Origin: Candidatus Poribacteria bacterium
GTDB lineage: Bacteria; Poribacteria; WGA-4E; WGA-3G
NCBI GenBank assembly: GCA_958295815.1
Contig: OY282374.1
Location: 3,194,856-3,258,855, forward strand
DNA: 64,000 bases
Direction of reading: 5' to 3'
Shown here: one piece after another, positions 35,844 through 44,500 of the stretch
Position numbering within the stretch: position 1 is the stretch's first letter
How the letters are laid out: each line of letters opens with the position of its first letter
Notes under the pieces: model-generated
What the model was told of the DNA's origin: nothing
The model's database searches: none
What the model saw: only the letters and a program-made list of their open reading frames with translations
Made by a program: the position numbers and the translations under genes

Positions 35844-35962
35844 TTATGGTAAATCCCATAAATAAATAGACATTATGAACACACATGAGATCTGCTCTTT
35901 GTAGGAGGGGTTTGTAACCCCGACTCTTACAAGTGTCCAAGTAATTGTGGGTTTTACTATAG
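35844..35962. mobile_element. MITE-like element, copy 2
   Basis: Starts TTATGGTAAATCCCATAA and ends TTGTGGGTTTTACTATAG, an imperfect ~17-bp terminal inverted repeat with three mismatches. The core GTAGGAGGGG and GTAACCCCGACTC is identical to copy 1 at 4600-4721. It lies in the clpB leader, in the same orientation to its gene as copy 1. Confidence 0.6.
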
Positions 35963-36051
35963 TTTTGCATAGAATATAGCAAAATCTATGCCACTTCTAT
36001 ACTGGAAGTTGGATTTGACAGAATTGTAAATTAACGGGAGTTTCTGACCGC

Positions 36052-36138
36052 ATGGGGAGCGTGTGTACAGGATTGCTGAGGACAAGTCGCCGGTCTACAG
36101 AAGAACCACGGCTGAGAGATTGCTCCCATCAATCCTGT
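36052..36138. other. Possible structured RNA with two mutually exclusive stems
   Basis: ATGGGGAGC (36052-36060) can pair with GCTCCCAT (36122-36129), and ACAGGATTG (36067-36075) can pair with CAATCCTGT (36130-36138). The arms cross, so both stems cannot easily form at once; an inner GCCG/CGGC stem (36089-36112) fits either. It lies between the ADP-ribosylglycohydrolase gene and clpB. It is a weak candidate for a switch-like leader; the strand is not certain. Confidence 0.25.
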
Positions 36139-36220
36139 GACACTTTGGCATCCGATGTGCTAATTTGGCAGGGAAAACAGATTAGATCAGGACAATTTGG
36201 TATGCGTAAACTGTTGTGAG

Positions 36221-37006
36221 TCAATTATCGGATGTGCGGTACATCTCCTGTATAAGTTCTATAATATCCGGTGCTTTGGCGAGATAACGGCTTTCTGCTT
36301 CTTCTTTGATATTTTCGGGAATTCCGTGTAGTGCTTCAGCGATTCCACCGGCGATCGAACCAAGGGTATCGGAATCACCGCCTAAAGAGATCGCATTGCG
36401 CACAGCGTCTTCATAATTTTCTGATTCCAAAGCACACGTAACCGCTGGTGGAACCGTGCCTTGACACGTCATATCGAATGCGTAATCGGTACGAATGTCG
36501 TCCACTGTCTGCGTCAAATCGTAGCCGTATGTGCTCGTGATAACCTCACGGATACCTGCAGTGTTTTCGCCTTGATAGGCGAGCCAGATGGCGTGGGTTG
36601 TCGCCTGCGCACCTTTTACCCCTTCGGGATGATCGTGACTAATAACGGTTACTTGCTCAGCATCGAGAAGCGCTGCGTTGAGATCTTCTCGATTCAGAAA
36701 TGCCGCTGGCGAGACACGCATCGCCGCACCGTTGCGGAAAGTACAATTCGGGGCGTCCACCTCGGAAGCGATCCACTCTTTAAATATCTGGCTAAAACCG
36801 CATCTTGGGTACCGCCGTCCCCATTTCCGCATCGTCTCCGCCGGTGGGAGGTTATGCAAGAGGGCATCAGCGACAGCGGTTGTGCAGACCGAATCATCTG
36901 TGAAACGACAGTCCTCGCTGAATAATGGAAAATCTTTAGTTTTAATCCGGCGATCCTTGGGTTCGTAGATAGACCCAATAATATCTCCGATAATCGCACC
37001 TAACAT
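36221..37006 (-). CDS. ADP-ribosylglycohydrolase family protein
   Basis: A 261-residue enzyme of the DraG/ARH family, which removes ADP-ribose from proteins or small molecules using two magnesium ions. Metal ligands are in CRFTDDSVCTTAVADALL and SLGGDSDTLGSIAGGIAEAL. The start MLGAIIGDIIGSIYEP is the usual opening of this fold. No DraT-like transferase is nearby, so the substrate is unknown. Confidence 0.9.
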   Translation of the reverse strand: MLGAIIGDIIGSIYEPKDRRIKTKDFPLFSEDCRFTDDSVCTTAVADALLHNLPPAETMRKWGRRYPRCGFSQIFKEWIASEVDAPNCTFRNGAAMRVSPAAFLNREDLNAALLDAEQVTVISHDHPEGVKGAQATTHAIWLAYQGENTAGIREVITSTYGYDLTQTVDDIRTDYAFDMTCQGTVPPAVTCALESENYEDAVRNAISLGGDSDTLGSIAGGIAEALHGIPENIKEEAESRYLAKAPDIIELIQEMYRTSDN

Positions 37007-37030
37007 ATTTCAGACCCCTTAAAGAAATGT

Positions 37031-37057
37031 AGGGCTGAAGCACGGAGACCTCGCCCT
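37031..37057. repeat. Palindrome between the glycohydrolase and LamG genes
   Basis: AGGGC and GCCCT flank a 17-base middle (tgaagcacggagacctc) that resembles the dispersed repeats at 33141 and 33175. Confidence 0.35.
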
Positions 37058-37090
37058 ACAACATATAATGAATGCAAGTGGATATAAGTG

Positions 37091-37927
37091 CTATCGCACT
37101 GTGCGTTGTGCTTTGAGAGTTGCCCACGTCGTGGTAAATTTGTCTTGTGGTTCAACGCTTACAACTGCCGACGCGTACTCGGCGAAATCGGCTTCATCGA
37201 AAGCGGAATTATAGACAATGACTTCATCTATCATACCGCCGAAGTAGTGAATGTCAGTACCCGCACCATCATCATCGTGGAAAACAGCGTTGGCATTAAC
37301 ATGACCTATACCGATGTCATCACCGTGGCCATAGAGTGCTCCACCTTCTGCACTTTCGATCAATTCACCGTTAAGCCACATCTCAAATTTATCGGGTTCG
37401 ACTGCGGCATCAGCCTCACGAATAACTAAGGCAACGTGATACCAAACGCCAGAATCTACAGCGGCAGAAAGCCAAGCGCCATCCCAGTTATATTCTGCCC
37501 TATTCCATCCGGCAACATATACCTCTCCGTCAAAGACATTGATGACCAGACCGCGCGTCCGTCCGCCTTCCTCAAAGATCGTCTGCTTCTGTTCCGTGCT
37601 ATCCACATCATCGCAGTTAAAGTAACAGGCGATCGTCCGATCCGTGTAGAAATTGGGTTGAGCGATTGTATTAATCCCCACGGAGTCAGGAAGTTTGACA
37701 CCATCATCTACACCGTCAAAGAGGAGGGCTGAGCCAATAACACCGTCAACGACCTCGGGGTCCCCAACGGTTGTTCCATCCAATCCTTTTCCAGAGGTAT
37801 CGGCAGCATCTTGGTCTTCAAGACTCCAAACGCCTTCAACGGTTGCTTCATCTCTCGCTGCGTAAGTGGCTGCAACGATAAACATGAGTAAGACGCTTAA
37901 TATGAAAATAAAACGATATTTTGCCAT
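37091..37927 (-). CDS. Secreted LamG-domain protein (paralogue 2)
   Basis: A 278-residue exported protein with a signal peptide (FIFILSVLLMFIVAATYAA) and one LamG domain (VEGVWSLEDQDAADTSGKGL, GSALLFDGVDDGVKLPDSV, YHVALVIREAD, FGGMIDEVIVYNSAFDEADF). It ends in DKFTTTWATLKAQRTVR, the shared C-terminal tail. AAAGGAGAT precedes the ATG closely. It is a clear paralogue of the next gene, so the pair arose by tandem duplication. A glycan- or protein-binding role outside the cell is inferred. Confidence 0.87.
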   Translation of the reverse strand: MAKYRFIFILSVLLMFIVAATYAARDEATVEGVWSLEDQDAADTSGKGLDGTTVGDPEVVDGVIGSALLFDGVDDGVKLPDSVGINTIAQPNFYTDRTIACYFNCDDVDSTEQKQTIFEEGGRTRGLVINVFDGEVYVAGWNRAEYNWDGAWLSAAVDSGVWYHVALVIREADAAVEPDKFEMWLNGELIESAEGGALYGHGDDIGIGHVNANAVFHDDDGAGTDIHYFGGMIDEVIVYNSAFDEADFAEYASAVVSVEPQDKFTTTWATLKAQRTVR

Positions 37928-37984
37928 TGTGGCATATCTCCTTTATAGATTGTTATTTGCTGAACCTCAATTTGAAGATTGAGG

Positions 37985-38818
37985 CTACTTGTCAGTCCTT
38001 CTGGCTTTCAGGTTTGCCCAAGTTGTTGTGAATTTTCCATTAGCTTCAACGCTCAAAGGCTGCGCAAGTTCCGCAAAATCAGCTTCGTCAAAAGCAGAAC
38101 CGTAGACAAGAACTTCGTCGATTAAACCGCCAAACCAGTCGAGGTCGCTTCCACCACCACCACCATCGTGGTAGACGGTGTTCTGGTTGAGGTGACCAAC
38201 ACCTATATCATCGCCATGTGCGTGGAGTTGACCGCCTTTTTCTTGAGCGATACGTTTCCCATCAAGCCACATCTCAAATTTGTCTTTCTCTACCTTAGCT
38301 GCGGCATCGCGAATGACTATACCGACATGATACCAGCGTTTTGACTTCACTTCTGCAAAGGGCCACGCACCGTTCCAGTTGTATTCAGCGCGATTCCAAC
38401 CGGCACCGTAAACCTTCCCGTCGTGGACATAGATGACCAAGCCTCGTGTCGCGCCGCCTTCTTCAAAAATTACCTGCTTTCGATCATCAATTCCAACATC
38501 GTCGCAGTTGAATAACGCTGCAACCGTTCGGTTCGTATAAGGTCCCCCAGTGTTGATATCTGCGGAATCTGGGAATTTGATACCGTCGCCTTTACCGTTG
38601 AACTTTAATGCCTTTCCAGCGATACCGTCAACAGCCTGAGGTTTTCCAATAAAATTGCCATTCAATCCCTTTTTTGAGCTATCTTTCGCATTTCCAGCGT
38701 TGAAATCCCATATCGCGGCGACAGTGCCTTCATCGCGCTGCGCATTCACTGGCGCGGTAGGTAACAATACACATAGCAGTAGGGCGATGCACCCTACAGA
38801 AACAGATACACGAATCAT
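37985..38818 (-). CDS. Secreted LamG-domain protein (paralogue 3)
   Basis: A 277-residue paralogue of the previous gene: signal peptide MIRVSVSVGCIALLLCVLLP, LamG domain (VAAIWDFNAGNAKDSSKKGL, GKALKFNGKGDGIKFPD, FGGLIDEVLVYGSAFDEADF) and the tail GKFTTTWANLKARRTDK. I placed the start at 38818, which has AGGAGG eight bases before the ATG; the frame is open to 38854. The two genes are 57 bp apart and probably co-transcribed. Confidence 0.88.
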   Translation of the reverse strand: MIRVSVSVGCIALLLCVLLPTAPVNAQRDEGTVAAIWDFNAGNAKDSSKKGLNGNFIGKPQAVDGIAGKALKFNGKGDGIKFPDSADINTGGPYTNRTVAALFNCDDVGIDDRKQVIFEEGGATRGLVIYVHDGKVYGAGWNRAEYNWNGAWPFAEVKSKRWYHVGIVIRDAAAKVEKDKFEMWLDGKRIAQEKGGQLHAHGDDIGVGHLNQNTVYHDGGGGGSDLDWFGGLIDEVLVYGSAFDEADFAELAQPLSVEANGKFTTTWANLKARRTDK

Positions 38819-39033
38819 TTTTCTTCCTCCTGGTGAAATTTCTCCTTTATGCATGGATATGGAGGTTAAAGTTATTTGAGGCAGAAATCTGGTGCCTCAA
38901 ACTTCTGGTTGAGAGTGATTTTTCCATTATTGAAAATTATTAAAATTTTGTCAAATAAAAAATTAGAGAATCAAAACAAGGATTTACCCCTTGAACGCCT
39001 ATTTTAGAGGGAAAGGTCGGTTTTTTCAGATTA

Positions 39034-39062
39034 TGCACGATTTTCACCATAAAATTGTGTCT
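39034..39062 (+). promoter_or_regulatory. Candidate ECF promoter, site D, before the LRR/dockerin gene
   Basis: TGCACGA, 16 bases, GTGTCT on the plus strand. The whole stretch (TTATGCAC, TTTT, then AAATTGTGTCTTTA) matches site C upstream of the Kelch sigma factor. It is about 250 bases before the gene, so it would give a long leader. The remaining bases of the 38819-39312 gap hold no gene I can support. Confidence 0.45.
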
Positions 39063-39160
39063 TTATGAGGCGAGTGTATTATCAAAACTTTCCGTCTCTA
39101 AAACTTGGTCCTTTCAGTGACCTGGATACGAAAACCAAAACAATCTCCTAAGAGAAAATG

Positions 39161-39190
39161 TTGACGCTAACTCACATTATAAGGTATACT
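39161..39190 (+). promoter_or_regulatory. Sigma-70-like promoter before the LRR/dockerin gene
   Basis: TTGACG at 39161-39166, 18 bases, TATACT at 39185-39190, about 120 bases before the start. It would be a second, housekeeping promoter beside site D. Confidence 0.5.
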
Positions 39191-39312
39191 CTTAAAAAAA
39201 GATGCGCAAATCCGATATTTTTTGAATTTATAAGCCAGTTCCGACCCACGTCAACAGTAAAACAGTAAAAAGGAGATAAACCTAAATTTCGTCCTTATGC
39301 GGAGAGCCAAAT

Positions 39313-41478
39313 TTGGTTTTGCTTTGTATTATGCAACTTACAAGAATAAGACAGATATTAACTTACACCCTCATGCTTAGCGTGACCGTATGCTTGATGT
39401 TGCCACTGAAGACATCAGCACAAGTTGTTAACATCCCCGACGTGAACCTACGCGCTGCGATTGCAGAGACGCTCGGCAAAGCACCAAATGCTTCTGTCAC
39501 AAGAGCAGAAATAGCTACGTTGAGAGATCTTAACGCAGAAGATGTGGGTATTCGTAATTTGACGGGGCTTGAGGCTGCAACGAATCTGGAAGAGGTAAGA
39601 CTTAACCACAATTTGATATCCGATCTATCGCCGCTTGCAGGATTGTCGAGACTTCATACCATACGGATAGGGGATAATACTATATCTGACTTGTCTCCTC
39701 TCGCAAAATCTATTAGCTTGCGAGGGTTGGACCTTTGGGAGAATTTAATCTCCGATTTATCACCACTCGCAGGTTTAATGAATCTGGAATGGATGAATAT
39801 AAATGATAACGCAGTTGACGACTTAACTCCCCTTGCTGGATTGATAAGGCTGGAATGGATAGGGATAAGCCGAAACCCGATAGGAGATCTGTCACCTCTT
39901 ACGGGGTTAATCAGTCTGAGAAGGTTTCAGTCATGGGGAACTCCCATAGTAAATCTTTCTGCCTTGGCGAAACTACCGAAACTCAGGGAGGTAGATATCT
40001 GCGGCGGAGAACTATCGGACCTCTCCCCTTTGACGGGGATGACCGGTTTGAGAGAACTCTATCTCGCTGGGAATGAAATTAGAGACCTCTCTCCGTTGTC
40101 AAGTTTAACAGGATTAACACGGCTGGGGCTTGAGAATAACCAAGTATCGAATGTCTCGCCGCTTGCCTCTTTGAATAGGTTAACATGGATTAACCTTGAG
40201 AATAATGAGATATTAGATTTTTCGCCTTTAGATGTTTTCCCTAAGAATGTCAGTATTGTTCGTCTTAATAACCCCGGCTTCACACGTGCTACTCCGAAAA
40301 AAATAGAGGGACCTTGGTTGTGGGTTATAGCACCGACGCAAGGGATGTCTGGTTCGAGAGCGGCTGCTTCTCGAACAGATTTTCTGGCACGAATGAGTGG
40401 TGGATCGGTAACAGAGTCGGGAATATCGAGAGCAGGGGCAACGGAGGGAGATGCCGTTGGGGATAAAGTTTGGACACTCAGTAAAATTTCCAACAGAGGC
40501 GGCAATAACATAAACGAAGTCGTGAACACTACGGGATTGGGAACGGGCAATGTAGATTATCATGTCGCTTACGGTTCGGTGAACTTGGATTCACCCCGGC
40601 AACAGCGCACAAACATGTTCGTTGGAAGCGGGGATGCTGTTAAGGTTTGGCTCAACGGTGTGTTGGTTCATAATAACGCCACAGATCGGGATGCTGACGA
40701 TTTCCAAGAGAATTTTTCGGTTACCCTCAGACCGGGGAAAAACACCCTGTTAGTTGCCGTTTATGAAGGTGAGGGGTGGTGGAGTGGCTTTTTTGGATTT
40801 GACACCGATGCGGAATTTACAGTATGGACACAGAGTCGCCCAACTCCCTTAAGACCCTCACGTGTCGCCGATGTGAACCAAGATGGATTCGTGAGTATTC
40901 TGGATCTCATCCTCGTAGCACGCGATTTTGAAAGAAACAAACCCACTAATCCTCGAACGGATGTCAACGGTGATGGCAGGATTAACATCTTGGATATTAC
41001 CGTTGTAGCAAGAAACATGGACGCCACGATACCCGCTGCACCCTCTATCTCCGTGTTAAACAATCTAATATCTCCGGCGATGATTCGAGCATGGATAGCA
41101 CAGGCGCAGGTTGAAAGCGATGGTTCGCTTGTCTTTCAAGAAGCAATTGCGAATCTCAAACGGCTCTTAGCGTCTCTGATTCCCGAAAAAACGGCGTTGC
41201 TCGCCAACTATCCGAATCCATTCAATCCGGAAACATGGATACCTTATCAACTCGCGGAAGCGGCAGATGTTACGTTGCGTATCTATGCAGCGAACAGTGT
41301 ATTAGTTCGGACGTTGGATTTGGGACATCAGCCTGCTGGACGCTATCAGAGACGGAATCTTGCAGCGTATTGGAATGGAAAAAATGAAATCGGAGAATCT
41401 GTCGCGAGTGGTATCTATTTTTTTGCATTCACTGCAGGTGATTTCACTGCTACTGGTAAAATGCTCGTAAGAAAGTAG
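39313..41478 (+). CDS. Secreted LRR protein with dockerin and FlgD-like C-terminal domain
   Basis: A 721-residue exported protein. After a signal peptide (LMLSVTVCLMLPLKTSAQ) come about ten 22-residue leucine-rich repeats of the internalin type (LEEVRLNHNLISDLSPLAGL and so on, residues about 65-335). A jelly-roll-like module follows (MFVGSGDAVKVWLNGVLVHN), then a type I dockerin pair (DVNQDGFVSILDLILVARDF and DVNGDGRINILDITVVARNM, about 517-575), and a C-terminal FlgD-like/secretion-type domain with NYPNPFNPETWIPYQLAE. The start is TTG with GGAG upstream; an ATG at 39331 is an alternative. Its larger paralogue follows 85 bp downstream. Confidence 0.88.
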   Translation: MVLLCIMQLTRIRQILTYTLMLSVTVCLMLPLKTSAQVVNIPDVNLRAAIAETLGKAPNASVTRAEIATLRDLNAEDVGIRNLTGLEAATNLEEVRLNHNLISDLSPLAGLSRLHTIRIGDNTISDLSPLAKSISLRGLDLWENLISDLSPLAGLMNLEWMNINDNAVDDLTPLAGLIRLEWIGISRNPIGDLSPLTGLISLRRFQSWGTPIVNLSALAKLPKLREVDICGGELSDLSPLTGMTGLRELYLAGNEIRDLSPLSSLTGLTRLGLENNQVSNVSPLASLNRLTWINLENNEILDFSPLDVFPKNVSIVRLNNPGFTRATPKKIEGPWLWVIAPTQGMSGSRAAASRTDFLARMSGGSVTESGISRAGATEGDAVGDKVWTLSKISNRGGNNINEVVNTTGLGTGNVDYHVAYGSVNLDSPRQQRTNMFVGSGDAVKVWLNGVLVHNNATDRDADDFQENFSVTLRPGKNTLLVAVYEGEGWWSGFFGFDTDAEFTVWTQSRPTPLRPSRVADVNQDGFVSILDLILVARDFERNKPTNPRTDVNGDGRINILDITVVARNMDATIPAAPSISVLNNLISPAMIRAWIAQAQVESDGSLVFQEAIANLKRLLASLIPEKTALLANYPNPFNPETWIPYQLAEAADVTLRIYAANSVLVRTLDLGHQPAGRYQRRNLAAYWNGKNEIGESVASGIYFFAFTAGDFTATGKMLVRK

Positions 41479-41563
41479 GAAACATCTTTATATCAAGACT
41501 GCCAACGACAACACAAAGTTAAAGAGAGCGTGACACTAATCTACCAGTCAAAGGACATTGATT

Positions 41564-44500
41564 ATGAAAACCAACAAATACCTCGCTTTAATCGTTTTGA
41601 CCCTCATTGGATTGGGATTTACAATAGCAGATGCGCAACAAGACATCGCACAACAGGCGTATGGCATCATTCAAAAAAACTGTATAAACTGCCACGGACT
41701 ACACGGTCCATTTACAGAACAACTCGTCATTGAGTCCGCACCTCAATTGATTGCTACTGGAACCGTTGTCCCCAGGAATCCTGATGCCTCCGAGTTCTAT
41801 AACCGACTCCTCGGACCTACCCGAAACGGCGCACAGATGCCTTTCAACCAACCGCCACTCTCACCAGCAGCGATTGCTACAATCCGACAATGGATTCAAG
41901 CAGGCGCACCTGCTTGGGAGACTCAGCATGATTCCGACTTCATTTCAACAGATACGATGCTGACTGCCATGCAAGGACATTTGGCATCCCTTGATTCATT
42001 TAGTCGTCCCTACGCACGTTATTTTACCACGACCCATCTCCACAACGCCGGTGAGACGCCTGAGGCACTTCATGCCTATCAGGTTGCGCTCTCGAAGTTG
42101 GTGAATAGTCTCTCTTGGGGGTTTGAAGTTATCCAACCCATTCCTATTGACGAGGCAGAGACGATATTCTACATTGACCTACGCAATTATGAATGGGACG
42201 TTCGAGGCGACACATGGACGCGAATTGAGCGCGCATATCCATATGCTATTGCGTTCGATCCCGTGGCACAAGCAGGTCTGTATGGGAAACTGACGCAGTT
42301 GCGTCGAGAGATGGAGTGCGAAGTGCCGTTCGTGTATGCTGACTGGTTTCTTGCGAATGCTTCACTCCCACCTTTGTATCACGATATTCTGGATTTACCA
42401 GCGACGGATCGTGAACTGGAGAGAGATCTGGGTATAGATGTTGAGAGAAATCTGCAGAGTGCTGCCGGTGTGCGAGTTTGGCGTGCGGGATTCAATGATT
42501 CAGGTGTGTCAAATAATAACCGTGTTGTCGAACGGCACAAATCACCTCATGGCGCATATTGGAAAAGTTATGATTTTGCCGGGAGCGTCGGGAAACAGAA
42601 CGTCTTGACGCATCCGTTATCTTTTGATCACGATGGTGGTGAAGTTATCTTCAACCTTCCAAACGGTTTGCAGGCGTATTATGTCTCAAATGCATCGGGT
42701 AACCGAATAAATGTAGCACCGACAGACATCGTATCGAATCCTGCAGCGAGCGATCCTGCTGTTCGCAACGGTTTGTCGTGTATCGGTTGTCATACGGAGG
42801 GGATGAAGGAGTTTGAGGATGACGTTCGTAGCGTTGTGGAACAGATAACAAACCCGACCTTTGACAAAGCGCACGCGTTGCGATTATATGCTGAAAAAGC
42901 GGTGATGGATGCACATATTGAGGAAGATACGGAGCGTTACAGGATGGCACTTGAGGCGAGCGGTGGGGTATTTGGTGGTATTGAGCCGGTGAGTCGCTTA
43001 TATGAAGAGTTTCAAAATCCGCTTGATGCCTCACACGCTGCGGCTGCTGTCGGTTTAGAAACAGCGACGTTCCTCGCTGCGATTGTTGAGAACTCAAGTT
43101 TACAGAACTTGGGTTTAGCGGGGTTACTGGATGGCGGTAATGTGCAACGTGATGCATGGACAGACAACTTTAGGGATTTAGTTTCTTGCTTGTACCGCGA
43201 TATTTGCATAACGCCTGATCCTGATCCTATACCGGATCGGGATCCCATAATTGACCGTGATCCCTTTGACCCCAGCAATGTAATACCTGATACCAACCTT
43301 CGCGCAGCAATCGCAGAGATACTTGGTAAGGCTCAAGGATCCTCAATTACGGCGGTAGATATGGCAGGATTGACGCGTATTGATGCCGATGAAAGAGGAA
43401 TCATCGATTTGACAGGGCTTGAGCATGCGACGAGACTGGAACGGATAGAATTTCGCAACAATGCTATATCCGACCTCTCTCCGTTAGCAGGATTGACGCG
43501 ACTGAACAACATCAAGTTGCGTGGAAACCGAATAACCGACGTATCTCCACTCGCCGACTTAACCAACGTGGATTGGCTGGGGCTTGAACAGAATGCCATC
43601 ACTGATTTATCGCCGTTGGAGGGTTTGATAAAACTGAACGGCATAGGAATTAGTGGCAACCCCATATCAGATGTATCGCCGCTGGCGAGTCTGGTTAGTT
43701 TAGAAGGGGTAGCCGCGTGGAACACGCCTATTTCAGACTTTTCCTCTTTGGCGTGGTTACCCAGATTGCGATGGATAGAATTTGGCAACGATAAGTCAAT
43801 ATCGGCTATCCCGTCTCTGAAAGGATTAAATAGACTAAGACGTTTAGAAATTAATGGATGCAGTATCTCTGACCTTTCCTCACTAACAGAGTTAACACAG
43901 CTCGAGTGGTTAACATTGGTTAATAACTTGATATCGAATGTGTCGCCGTTAGCGGAACTCAATAATTTGAAAACGTTGAATCTTGATGCTAACCTTATAT
44001 CAGATCCGTCTCCGCTCACGAAGTTGACAAACTTGGAAGTGCTGTACCTTGAAAACAACGTCATATCGGATGTTTCGTCTCTTGCGGTGTTCAAGGACTT
44101 AGAGCGGCTTGACCTCCGAAACAATGCTGTATCCGACTTTTCGCCTTTGGATGGATTATCCGAGAACACTTTTGTCCGTATGGAAGGCAATCCTGCTTTC
44201 CCCGCAGGGGGTCCCAAAATAACAGGACCTTGGTTGTGGGCAATAGTTCCGGGAACACGTCTGGAGGACAATGTAGATTTTCTGGCACTCGCGACGCGCG
44301 GTGCTGCGACAGAAATAAAGGTGGCTACCAACGGTGCCAAAGAAGGGAAGGCTGTCGGGAATAGTACCTGGACGCTGCATCGGCTTGCTGCTACTGGTGG
44401 TGATAATATAAACAGGATGACTGCTTCACTCGGATGGGGATCTCGTGAAGAGATATATGATCATATTGTCTATGGATCCGTCGTCTTGGATTCACCGGAG

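Noticed and set aside
35800..35982. 60-residue minus-strand ORF before clpB
   Set aside because: It is the same repeat-encoded peptide as in copy 1 and not a gene.
36052..36138. tRNA gene
   Set aside because: No cloverleaf, no TTCGA-type T arm; the pairing does not fit.
43333..44340. 335-codon open frame on the minus strand inside the large LRR gene
   Set aside because: It runs antisense to well-supported LRRs, its long length comes from the repeat codon pattern, and its translation has no domain.
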